Shown here: positions 50,572 through 59,500 of the stretch, piece after piece | How positions within the stretch are numbered: position 1 is the stretch's first letter | Layout of the letters: each line of letters opens with the position of its first letter | Source of the DNA: Arthrobacter sp. Soil736 | GTDB lineage: Bacteria > Actinomycetota > Actinomycetes > Actinomycetales > Micrococcaceae | Assembly: GCF_001428005.1 (NCBI RefSeq) | Contig: NZ_LMSB01000001.1 | Coordinates: 116,583 to 180,582 of the forward strand | Direction: 5' to 3' | DNA length: 64,000 bases | Made by a program: the position numbers and the translations under genes | Notes under the pieces: generated by a model | What the model was told of the DNA's origin: nothing | The model's database searches: none | What the model saw: the letters and a program-made list of their open reading frames with translations, nothing else

Positions 50572-51690
50572 CTAGGAACGCCGCGGGGGTTTTGTATAGA
50601 TCGCACAGAGCTCGAGGAAGCGGGTGTTGGCTTCCACCTCGCCGATGCTGACCCGGACACCCTCGTTGCCGAAGGCACGCACGGATAGGGCGCGTTCGCC
50701 TGCCAGCTGGGCGAACTCGGTGCTGTTCTCGCCCAGATTCAGCCACACGAAGTTCCCTTGGGCCTCCGGAACGAACCAGCCCAGTTCCCTGAGACCGGCC
50801 GTCACGCGGTCCCGCTCATCCACCAGGCTTTGTACCCTTTCTACAACCTGGCCATAGTTCTGCAGGGACACCACGGCTGCCTGCTCCGCGATCTGCGACA
50901 CCGCGAACGGCGTGGCGGCCACGCGCAGATACTGCGTGAGTTCCGGCTGGGAGATGCTGTAGCCCACCCGGAGGCCGGCGAGGCCGTGTGCCTTGGAGAA
51001 GGTCCGGAGCACCACCACGTTCGGGTATTTCCGGTACATCCGGATGCCGTCCACGGCGTCTTCCGCCCGAACGAACTCCTGGTAGGCCTCATCGATGACC
51101 ACCACCACATCCGACGGCACCGCGTTGATGAACCGCTCCGTTTCCGCAGCAGTGAGGATCGGGCCGGTGGGGTTGTTCGGCGTGCACAGCATGATCACCT
51201 TGGTGCGCACGGTCACCGCGGCCGCCATGGCGTCGAGATCGTGGCGGCCGTCCGGGGTCAGCGGAATACGGATACTCTCGGCTCCGGCCAGGCCAACACA
51301 GATGGGATAGGCCTCGAAGGAGCGCCACGCGTAGATCACTTCGTCGGCCTTGCCGTCGTCGTTCTGTCCGGCGAAGGTGGTCAACAGCTGGTTGAGGGCC
51401 CCAAGGCTGCCTGCACCGGTGACGACGTCGTCGGCGGGCACATCCAGGAATGCCGCGATCGCCGTCCGCAGCTTGGTGCTGAGCGGGTCCGGGTAGCGGT
51501 TGAAGTCAGTCTGGGCCGCGATGGCCTCGGCGACGGCGGGAATCGGCGGCAGCGGGTTCTCGTTGGAGGACAGTTTGTAGCTGGCCAGACCGTCGACGGC
51601 GACGGGCGGCTTGCCTGCGGCGTAGCGGGGCAGCCGGTCAACGACCGGTCTGGGCCTGACGCTGCCCGCCGTGGTCTCTGATGAAGTCAT
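50572..51690 (-). CDS. pat: Histidinol-phosphate/aromatic aminotransferase
   Basis: 372 residues from ATG 51690. YKLSSNENPLPPIPAV, FNRYPDP, VVTGAGSLGALNQLL, CTPNNPTGPIL, VVVIDEAYQEF, the PLP lysine in LRTFSKAHGLAGLRVGYSIS and the C-terminal GVRVSIGE are the HisC/Pat family set. It acts on histidinol phosphate or aromatic amino acids. No his gene is near, so the aromatic role is favoured and the symbol is tentative. It lies upstream of bkdA on the same strand, separated by an operator region. Confidence 0.85.
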   Translation of the reverse strand: MTSSETTAGSVRPRPVVDRLPRYAAGKPPVAVDGLASYKLSSNENPLPPIPAVAEAIAAQTDFNRYPDPLSTKLRTAIAAFLDVPADDVVTGAGSLGALNQLLTTFAGQNDDGKADEVIYAWRSFEAYPICVGLAGAESIRIPLTPDGRHDLDAMAAAVTVRTKVIMLCTPNNPTGPILTAAETERFINAVPSDVVVVIDEAYQEFVRAEDAVDGIRMYRKYPNVVVLRTFSKAHGLAGLRVGYSISQPELTQYLRVAATPFAVSQIAEQAAVVSLQNYGQVVERVQSLVDERDRVTAGLRELGWFVPEAQGNFVWLNLGENSTEFAQLAGERALSVRAFGNEGVRVSIGEVEANTRFLELCAIYTKPPRRS

Positions 51691-51751
51691 GCCAACTAGC
51701 CTACTTCGCGGCCTCCGGCCATGCCGCCCCGCGATGTGACAGCATGGACGG

Positions 51752-52180
51752 ATGCGGTCTTTCATCGTGCGCGTCATCATCAACGGCCTGGCCCTGTGGG
51801 TTGCCAGCTGGATTCTGCCGGGGCTGGACATCTCGACGTCGGCCACCACCGAGGCGGTGGCGAGGTCAGGTGTCAACCAGGGAACCGATGCCGTCGGCGT
51901 CATCCTGGCCTATCTGTTCATCGGCCTTATTTTCGGGGTGGTGAACGCCTTCGTGCGGCCGGTGGTCAGTTTCCTCTCCCTTCCCATCACCATCCTCACG
52001 CTGGGGCTGTTCACGATCGTGATCAACGCGGCCATGCTCTACCTGACGTCCTGGATCAGCAGCTACACGCCGGTGCATTTCACCATCGACTCCTTCTTCT
52101 GGACCGCCGTACTGGCTGCCATCATCATCACCATCATTTCCCTCGTGGCCGACCGGATTCCGGGCGCCCGCCGCCGCTAG
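51752..52180 (+). CDS. Four-helix membrane protein, mycobacterial phage-holin-like superfamily (PF04020)
   Basis: 142 residues with four membrane helices. FIVRVIINGLALWVASWILPGL, GLIFGVVNAFVRPVVSFLSLPITILTLGLFTIVINAAMLYLTSW is the PF04020 core. The family name refers to phage holins, but most chromosomal members are housekeeping-like membrane proteins of unknown function. No phage gene is near. ATG 51752. It converges with the alpha/beta hydrolase, leaving 17 bases between them. Confidence 0.82.
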   Translation: MRSFIVRVIINGLALWVASWILPGLDISTSATTEAVARSGVNQGTDAVGVILAYLFIGLIFGVVNAFVRPVVSFLSLPITILTLGLFTIVINAAMLYLTSWISSYTPVHFTIDSFFWTAVLAAIIITIISLVADRIPGARRR

Positions 52181-52197
52181 GCCCGCAGCGGCGGCGT

Positions 52198-53673
52198 TCA
52201 TCGGCCGCCGGCCGGGCGAACGTCCGATTGTTCGGCACGGCGCGCAGCCACGTCCGGACGCCCGGGTTCCGGCGGCTTCGGAGTGCGGACCAGCTGGAAG
52301 CGCGTGGCGGTTGCCGCTCCCCCGGCGCCCACGACGCCCGCAAGCGCGGCGGTGGAGGCCACCAGGGACGGATCACCGCTCGCCGAGACCGCCCGGGCCC
52401 CGGCTTCATAGTTGGCCAGCCTGTGGCCGGGTCCCAGACCGGCCCCCTCACCCATGGGCGTGAGCACCCGGTTGTGGAGCGTGACCGTGACGCGGTCCCG
52501 GGTGTCCGGGCTGGGCACGCCGTCCGCTCCCGGAACCCAGTCCTGACGGTGTTCCAGGTGCAGGCTGCTGATGCCGGGTTCCGGGTTGATGCCGCCCACC
52601 GGCGACCCTGCCGTCAGCACGTACTTGAGGTCGTATTCCGCGAGGAAAGCCTTGTCCCGGCTCAGGTTCATGGCGTGGATTCCGCCCTGGCTGTAGCCCA
52701 CGGCCACCACCTGGGCACCGGCCTCGGCGCCTGCCTGCCGCAGCGCCTCCCGGATCGCGGCACTCGTGTGTTCAGAGCCGTATCCCAGGCCTTCGGCGAT
52801 GCCGTGCTCGTCGAAGGGGTTGGAACCACCTGCGTCACCCGGCTGCGTGCCGGGAACGATGACGACAAAAGCCGCCCGACCCCCGTGTTCGGTCCGGATG
52901 ACCTCGATCTTGCCGCGGCCGTCCTCATCCACGGCCTCGGCCCTGGCCAGGAGGCCGGCAGGAGAGGCATCGAGGGTGATCTCCGCAGTGGAAGTTGCCG
53001 TTGCGGTGACAGGGCGGGGCCTGAGCTGCGGCATCACACCGCCAGCAAGCATGCGGATGACATCGGGGACGCCGGCGCCCTTCATCCCGGTGGCCGCCGC
53101 CACGGTGGCGGCCCCGGCGGCGGTCCGGGAATTCAGCGCCAATAGGCCAAGGATGACGGGGTAGTTGCCCGTCACCTCCTCCATGGTGTCCCTGTTCAGC
53201 AGCCTGCTAAAGTCCGCGCGGAGGGGCTCGCCAAGTCCGCCGAGATGCAGATCCATCAGTTGCGCCGGCAGGAGCCTGAGCGCATCGGCGCCGGAGCGGA
53301 GCCCGGCCAGGCTTCGCTGTTCGGCAGCTTCATAGTCCCGCTGGCATGCCTGAACCTGGCTTACGATGTCCTGCAGTTCCTCGCGCACGGCCGCGACCGC
53401 GCGCCGTGCTTCCCAGACGGCCGTGACTGCTTCCGTCCCGCTGGACGGCGGATCGTTCTGGTACGGGCCCAGTTCCGTCCAGACCCTGTGGGCATCAAGT
53501 TCCACGGAAGCCAGGTCCCGGGCGAGGCCGTCCAGTTCGATCGCTCCCGCTGCGAGCTCCTGCAGCTGGAAGGCGATTCCGCCGACGCCGCCGCGCACCG
53601 AGAGGAACGGGCCCGGTGCCGGCTCGACCGGCCGCAGCGGGCCCCCGCTTCCGGACGGCGTCGATTCGGCCAT
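52198..53673 (-). CDS. Alpha/beta hydrolase with ESX-like N-terminal helices
   Basis: 491 residues from ATG 53673, overlapping the upstream stop by one base (TGATG). The N-terminal ~190 residues are helical and Ala/Glu/Arg-rich (AVREELQDIVSQVQACQRDYEAAEQRS), like WXG100-type bundles. The C-terminal hydrolase has IVPGTQPGD, the nucleophile elbow GYSQGG (S328) and DWVPGADGVPS with a late His (GPGHRLANYE). The Asp and His are tentative. No signal peptide is seen. Coupling to a WXG100-like partner suggests a type VII-secreted lipase or esterase. No ESX machinery gene is in the window. Confidence 0.75.
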   Translation of the reverse strand: MAESTPSGSGGPLRPVEPAPGPFLSVRGGVGGIAFQLQELAAGAIELDGLARDLASVELDAHRVWTELGPYQNDPPSSGTEAVTAVWEARRAVAAVREELQDIVSQVQACQRDYEAAEQRSLAGLRSGADALRLLPAQLMDLHLGGLGEPLRADFSRLLNRDTMEEVTGNYPVILGLLALNSRTAAGAATVAAATGMKGAGVPDVIRMLAGGVMPQLRPRPVTATATSTAEITLDASPAGLLARAEAVDEDGRGKIEVIRTEHGGRAAFVVIVPGTQPGDAGGSNPFDEHGIAEGLGYGSEHTSAAIREALRQAGAEAGAQVVAVGYSQGGIHAMNLSRDKAFLAEYDLKYVLTAGSPVGGINPEPGISSLHLEHRQDWVPGADGVPSPDTRDRVTVTLHNRVLTPMGEGAGLGPGHRLANYEAGARAVSASGDPSLVASTAALAGVVGAGGAATATRFQLVRTPKPPEPGRPDVAARRAEQSDVRPAGGR

Positions 53674-53978
53674 CAGAACCCGCCTACCGCAGTCCACGGG
53701 GAGGACAAGGAGACATTGTTGGCGTGTCTTCGTACGGACACAGCGGCCGAGTCCATCTGCTCTCCGGCCCGGCGCAGGGCTGCGGCCTGTCGCCCTGCGC
53801 TTTCCCGGTATGCCCGGCCTGCCGGCGACTGCCAGTCCGACAGCTGCAACCGCGACAGCCGGAAAAGCACCTCCCCAAGCCGTGCCGCGCACGCCTCCAC
53901 GCGCCCCGCCAGCAAGTGGACTTCAAAGCTGCGTGACGAACACGCCGCGGCGTCAGCCGCGGTGACGCTGGCACTCAT
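53673..53978 (-). CDS. WXG100/ESAT-6-like small protein
   Basis: 101 residues, all-helical in character. The turn SDWQSPAGRAYRES places a Trp at 49 and a following Gly-containing turn in the middle, as in WXG100 proteins, though the strict W-x-G is not kept. ATG 53978 has AAGGAG upstream. Its stop overlaps the hydrolase start, so the two are a translationally coupled pair. A chaperone or co-substrate role for the hydrolase is inferred. Confidence 0.65.
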   Translation of the reverse strand: MSASVTAADAAACSSRSFEVHLLAGRVEACAARLGEVLFRLSRLQLSDWQSPAGRAYRESAGRQAAALRRAGEQMDSAAVSVRRHANNVSLSSPWTAVGGF

Positions 53979-54173
53979 CCTGTTACTCCTTCTTCTGCCG
54001 CACCCGGCATCCGCCCCTTTTCCCTCCCGCCCACGACGCTACGTAGTCCGGCAGCGCTCCGGAACGGCCGCCGTCGGCTATGTGGAAAGGCGCTTCCGGC
54101 ACAGGCTGTTGGGGAGAAGTCACAACCCACCGCGCGCTTCAGCGGTCGCTGGAGTTCATGAAAGAATCAGGGC

Positions 54174-55616
54174 ATGCCTGAAACTGCCGCCACAGCTGAC
54201 ACCCGTACGCCCTCCGGACGCCTGGCCCTCGCCGCGTCGCCGGAAAAGATTGCGCTCGGCCCGCTGGACGGCCGCTACCAGCCCGCCGTCGCGCCCCTCG
54301 TGGACTACCTGTCCGAGGCCGCCCTCAACCGCGACCGCGTCGCCGTCGAGGTGGAGTGGCTCATCCACCTGACCAGCAACAACGTCCTCCCCGGCGCTGG
54401 CCCCCTCACCCCGGAGCAGCAGGAGCAGCTCCGCCAGATCGTCACCGAATTCGACGCCGCATCCGTCTCGGAGCTCGCCGAAATCGAAGCCGTCACGGTC
54501 CACGACGTGAAGGCCGTGGAGTACTACATCGGCCGCCGGCTGCCGGCGATTGGAATTGAACGGCTGACCGCCATGGTGCACTTCGGCTGCACCTCGGAAG
54601 ACATCAACAACCTCTCGTACGCCCTGGGTGTCAAGGGTGCTGTGGAGGACGTGTGGCTGCCCGCCGCCAAGGCGCTCGTGGCCCAGATCAGCAAGATGGC
54701 CGAGGATAACCGCTCCGTGCCCATGCTGTCCCGCACGCACGGGCAGCCTGCCACGCCCACCACACTGGGCAAGGAACTCGCCGTCATCGCCCACCGCCTC
54801 ACGCGCCAGCTGGACCGCATTGCCAAGACCGAATACCTCGGCAAGATCAACGGCGCCACCGGCACCTACGCGGCCCATGTGGCCTCCGTCCCGGGCGCCG
54901 ACTGGCAGCAGGTTTCCAAGTCGTTCGTCGAGGGCCTGGGCCTGACCTGGAACCCGCTGACCACGCAGATCGAAAGCCACGACTGGCAGGCAGAGCTGTA
55001 CGCCGATGTGGCACGCTTCAACCGGATCCTGCACAACGTCTGCACGGACATCTGGAGCTACATCTCGATCGGCTACTTCGCGCAGATCCCCGTGGCAGGG
55101 GCCACCGGTTCCTCCACGATGCCGCACAAGGTCAACCCGATCCGCTTCGAAAACGCCGAGGCCAACCTGGAAATCTCCTCCGGGCTCCTGGACGTGCTGG
55201 GCTCCACGCTGGTCACGTCCCGGTGGCAGCGCGACCTTACGGACTCCTCCAGCCAGCGCAACATAGGCGTGGCGTTCGGCCACTCGCTGCTGGCGATCTC
55301 CAACGTGGCGAAGGGCCTGGACCGCCTTGACGTGGCAGAGGACGTGCTCGCCGGGGACCTCGACACCAACTGGGAAGTCCTGGGCGAAGCGATCCAGATG
55401 GTCATGCGCGCCGAGGCGATTGCCGGCGTCGAAGGCATGGAAAACCCCTACGAGCGGCTCAAGGACCTCACCCGCGGCCAGCGCGTGGACGCCGCCCGCA
55501 TGCAGGAGTTCGTCCAGGGCCTGGGGCTCTCGCCGGAGGCAGAAGCCAGGCTGCTGGCCCTGACGCCCGGCAAGTACACGGGCATCGCCGAGCAGCTGGT
55601 GGACCATCTGAAATAA
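54174..55616 (+). CDS. purB: Adenylosuccinate lyase
   Basis: 480 residues. The fumarase/aspartase signature GSSTMPHKVNPIRFENAEAN is present, along with VHFGCTSEDINNLSYAL, LSRTHGQPATPTTLGKE and GKINGATGTYAAH. It cleaves adenylosuccinate and SAICAR in purine synthesis. The length matches the E. coli-type PurB (456) with a short N-terminal extension. ATG 54174 has no strong ribosome site. A terminator with a T-run follows. Confidence 0.95.
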   Translation: MPETAATADTRTPSGRLALAASPEKIALGPLDGRYQPAVAPLVDYLSEAALNRDRVAVEVEWLIHLTSNNVLPGAGPLTPEQQEQLRQIVTEFDAASVSELAEIEAVTVHDVKAVEYYIGRRLPAIGIERLTAMVHFGCTSEDINNLSYALGVKGAVEDVWLPAAKALVAQISKMAEDNRSVPMLSRTHGQPATPTTLGKELAVIAHRLTRQLDRIAKTEYLGKINGATGTYAAHVASVPGADWQQVSKSFVEGLGLTWNPLTTQIESHDWQAELYADVARFNRILHNVCTDIWSYISIGYFAQIPVAGATGSSTMPHKVNPIRFENAEANLEISSGLLDVLGSTLVTSRWQRDLTDSSSQRNIGVAFGHSLLAISNVAKGLDRLDVAEDVLAGDLDTNWEVLGEAIQMVMRAEAIAGVEGMENPYERLKDLTRGQRVDAARMQEFVQGLGLSPEAEARLLALTPGKYTGIAEQLVDHLK

Positions 55617-55622
55617 GCACGA

Positions 55623-55654
55623 CGGCGGTGCCGGGCTTCGCTGCCCGGCGCCGC
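55623..55654 (+). terminator. Intrinsic terminator after purB
   Basis: CGGCGGTGCCGGGC pairs with GCCCGGCGCCGC around TTCGCT, followed by TTCTTTT. Confidence 0.85.
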
Positions 55655-55724
55655 TTCTTTTACCCGGCACCTTTCCGGGAAAGCGCCCCGCTCACCTTCC
55701 CGACGACGAAAAGGAATGCGAACC

Positions 55725-56390
55725 ATGAGGCTCCTGCTCATCCGCCACGGAGAGACCCCCGGAAACGTGCTGGGGCAGCTGGACACGGCACACCCCGGCC
55801 CAGGCCTGACCGAGCTGGGCGAACGCCAGGCCGAGGCGCTGCCGCGGGCGCTCGTGAATGAGCCGATCAGCGCACTGTATGCCTCCACCCTGCTCCGGAC
55901 CCAGGACACAGCCAGGCCCTTGGGCCGCGAGCTCGGGCTGGACGTCAGGGTGCTGGACGGGATCCACGAAATCGAGGCAGGTTCCCTCGAAAAGCTCACC
56001 GACCACGAGTCGCACCGCCGGTACATGGGGACGGTCTTCGCCTGGGCCGCCGGGGACTTCGACCGGCGGATGCCCGCCGGCCCCAACGGGCACGAGTTCT
56101 TTGAACGCTTCGACGCCGCCATCGCCAAGGTCGCTGCCGAGGCCCCGGACTCGGGCGCAGTTGCGCTCGTGAGCCACGGCGCCGCCATCCGCGTCTGGGC
56201 CGGCCTCCGGGCAGGCAACATCGACATGGAGTTTGCTGCCAGGCACGTCCTGGCCAACACCGGCATCGTGGCCCTGGAAGGCGACCCCGACGCCGGCTGG
56301 CAACTCATCCACTGGGACGCCAGCCCGGTAGGCGGCCTGGCCCTGGCCGACCCCACCGCAGAGGATCCCATGGGCCGGTCCGCCGGGTAG
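55725..56390 (+). CDS. Histidine phosphatase family protein
   Basis: 221 residues from ATG 55725. The RHGETPGNV signature carries the phosphohistidine, followed by ASTLLRTQDTARPLGRELGLD, GIHEIEAGSLE and VSHGAAIRVW with the second histidine. It is of the phosphoglycerate mutase-like broad phosphatase type. ATG 55716 is directly against AAAAGGA, so the second ATG is the better start. The substrate is unknown. It lies downstream of purB but behind a terminator. Confidence 0.88.
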   Translation: MRLLLIRHGETPGNVLGQLDTAHPGPGLTELGERQAEALPRALVNEPISALYASTLLRTQDTARPLGRELGLDVRVLDGIHEIEAGSLEKLTDHESHRRYMGTVFAWAAGDFDRRMPAGPNGHEFFERFDAAIAKVAAEAPDSGAVALVSHGAAIRVWAGLRAGNIDMEFAARHVLANTGIVALEGDPDAGWQLIHWDASPVGGLALADPTAEDPMGRSAG

Positions 56391-56502
56391 CTGCACGGCA
56401 CTGGACGTCCCCCGAGGGGGCGGCCATGATGAAAGCAGGAGTGGGGACCGGACCGGCAACCGCGACCCGCGGTGGCATCCCCCGCTGTGGAGGCGCACAG
56501 GC

Positions 56503-59500
56503 ATGTCACGCGAAACCGTGCCGAGGGGTCAGGCCGCTGCTGCCGGTTCCTTCACGCCCGGAGACGCGTTCCTGGCGGACTACTACGAGCACGTAGCGCC
56601 AGAGGACCTTCAGAGCTACAGTCCCGAGGACCTGGAGCAGAGGGCCATGTTCCATGCGGAACTGGCGGACACCCGTCCGGCAGGCACGTCGGCCGTCGAC
56701 GTCTTGAACGAAAGCGATGCCAGCGTCCTGCTGGTGGTTGCAGACGCCATGCCGCACCTGCTCCATTCCCTCACGGCCGAGCTGACCCGCGAAAACGAAT
56801 CCATCCGGTTGCTGGTCCATCCGACTTTCCTGGTGCGGCGGGATCCAGGGACGCACGTGTTGCTGGAGGTACGGCATGCGTCGTCGCAGTCCGGACCTAC
56901 GGCGGGAATGGCGGGTACGGCAGGCAACACTGCGTCCGGCCAGGACCCACCGGGGTGGTTGTCGGAAACCTGGGTGGCGGCAGAGATCGGCCGTTTGCCC
57001 GGGTCGCGGGCCATCGCGGAGCTCATGAACAATGTGAGGCGGGTCCTGGCTGACGTTCAGGTGGTCGCCGATGACACTCCCGCCATCCACTCCCGCCTCG
57101 GGCGTGCGATCGGCTCGCTGGACCGGTTGCCTGCCGGCTCGGCTCCGACTCCGGAGCAGCTCGGTGAGCTCCTGGGCTGGCTGGACCGCGGAAACTTCAT
57201 GTTTTTGGGATACAGCGATTATGAATACCCGACGGCGGGCGGCCCGGAGAGCGTAAAGCTGCGGCCCGGCACGGGGCTTGGCCTGCTCAGGGACGACCGG
57301 CCGGAAGCCCGCCAGCCGGTCACCGGGCTTCCGCATTCGCAGGTTCTCACGCTCGCCACGTCGGACCTGAGATCGTCCGTCCCCCGCCCGGCATACCTGG
57401 ATGAAATCCTCGTTCGGACCTTCGACAGCGTAGGGCAGCCGACAGGTGAGATTCGGTTCGTGGGACTGTTCGCCCCGGGGGCCACCGGCCGGTCCGTGCG
57501 GCGCATCCCTGTCATCCGGGACAAGGTGCGCGCAGTCCAGGAACGCTTCGGCTTCACCGAGGTCTCCCATCCCGGCAAGCAGCTGCTGGCCGTCCTCGAG
57601 TCCTTCCCCTTGGACGAGCTGTTCCATCTGAGCCTGGACGAACTGGCCCGGCTCTCCCGTGAGATCCTGCTCCTGCAGGCCCATCACCAGACGCGCGTGT
57701 TCCTGCGCTCTGACAGCTACGGCCGCTTTATGACGGCCCTGGTGTTCCTCCCCCGGCACAGGTACAGCACTGCGGTCCGGCTCCGGATCGAGCAGGAGCT
57801 CAAGCAGGCCTTCAGGTCCTCCTCGCTCGAATTCGAAGTCCGGCTGAGTGGATCGCCCATGGCCCGCGTCTTCTTCCGGATACTGCTGCCTGGCGGCGGA
57901 GTGCCCGACGTCGACTCCGCCGCACTGGAGCGGAACCTGATCAGCGCGACCCGGACCTGGGCTGAAGGCCTGGACGAAGCGCTCCGGGACAAACTGCCGC
58001 CCGCGGAGGCCAGCCGGCTGTCGGCACTTTGGTCCGCCTCGTTCCCGGCCAGTTACCGCGCCGACTTCGAGGTCGAGGATGCCGTGGAGGACATCAGGCG
58101 GTTTGAGCAATTCGACCTTGACGGCGCGGGTGGACGGCCGCTCAACGATCCGCAGCTGGCCGTTTACTTCCGTACCGATGCGTCCCCCACGCTGGCCGAA
58201 GACGCTCGGATCCGGCTTTACCTCACCCGCGCCGAGAGCCTGACGCAGATCCTGCCGTTCTTCCACAACCTCGGCCTGGAGGTGCTGAACCAACGGCCCT
58301 TCGATGTTGTGCGCGGGAACGACCGGCAGCTGTTCCTGTACGACCTCGGCGTCAGGTATCCCTCCGGCGTTGACCCGGCCGGGACCAGCGCGCTGCTGGG
58401 GGACGCCTTCAGCGCCGCCGTCCGGGGGGACGAAGAGTCTGACCGCTTCGACGCCCTTGTGCTCCAGGACGAGCTCACGTGGCGGAAGGTGGTCATCCTG
58501 CGCAGCTACGCCAAGTACTTGAGGCAGTTGGGAACCATCTACACCTACGGCTTCATCGCCGACACCCTGCTGGCCAACGTGCCCGCCGCCCACGCACTAC
58601 TCAGCCTGTTCCGTGCCCGGTTCGATCCCGAACTCAGCCACTCCCGGCGGCTCCAGGATACGGCTGCCGCCCGCGCCGCAGTGGCCGACGCGATCGACGC
58701 CGTCCCGTCCTTGGAAGCGGACCGGTTGTTGCGGACCTTCCTGAACCTGATAGAGGCGACAACCCGCACCAACTTCTTCCGCTACCGGCCCTACCTGAGC
58801 TTCAAGCTCCGGCCGTCCGACATTCCCGGAGCACCCTACCCCCGGCCGAAATTTGAGATCTGGGTCTATTCACCCCGCGTGGAAGGCGTGCACCTGCGGT
58901 TCGGACCCGTGGCGCGCGGCGGGCTGAGATGGTCGGACAGGCGTGAGGATTTCCGCACCGAGATCCTTGGCCTCGTCAAAGCCCAGACGGTCAAAAATTC
59001 GGTGATTGTCCCCACCGGCGCCAAGGGCGGTTTCTATCCCAAAAGGCTGCCCAGTCCGGTGTCTGACCGTACCGCCTGGCTCACTGAAGGGGAGGAAAGC
59101 TATAAGGACTTTGTCCGCGGGCTGCTGGACGTCACGGACAACCTGGACACGTCCGACGTCGGAACGGTGCCATCGCGCGGGACCCCCGGGCGGGTCATTT
59201 CACCGGAGAAAGTGGTGAAGCACGACGACGACGATTACTACCTCGTGGTGGCGGCCGACAAAGGAACCGCCGCGTTCTCCGATACGGCCAACGCCGTGGC
59301 ATTCGAGTACGGCTTCTGGCTGGGCGATGCCTTCGCCTCAGGCGGTTCCGCGGGCTACGACCACAAGCAGATGGGCATCACGGCCCGCGGCGCCTGGGAG
59401 TCCGTCAAGCACCACTTCAGCGAACTCGGCATCGACTCGCAGCGGGAAGACTTCACGGTCGCCGGCATCGGCGACATGAGCGGCGACGTGTTCGGCAACG

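Noticed and set aside
51752..52180. Prophage signal from a holin-like protein
   Set aside because: PF04020 proteins are common chromosomal membrane proteins, and no phage structural or lysis gene is near.
56506..58593. 695-residue open frame antisense to NAD-GDH
   Set aside because: High-GC shadow frame: no ribosome site, no recognisable domain, and fully covered by a clear GDH coding region.
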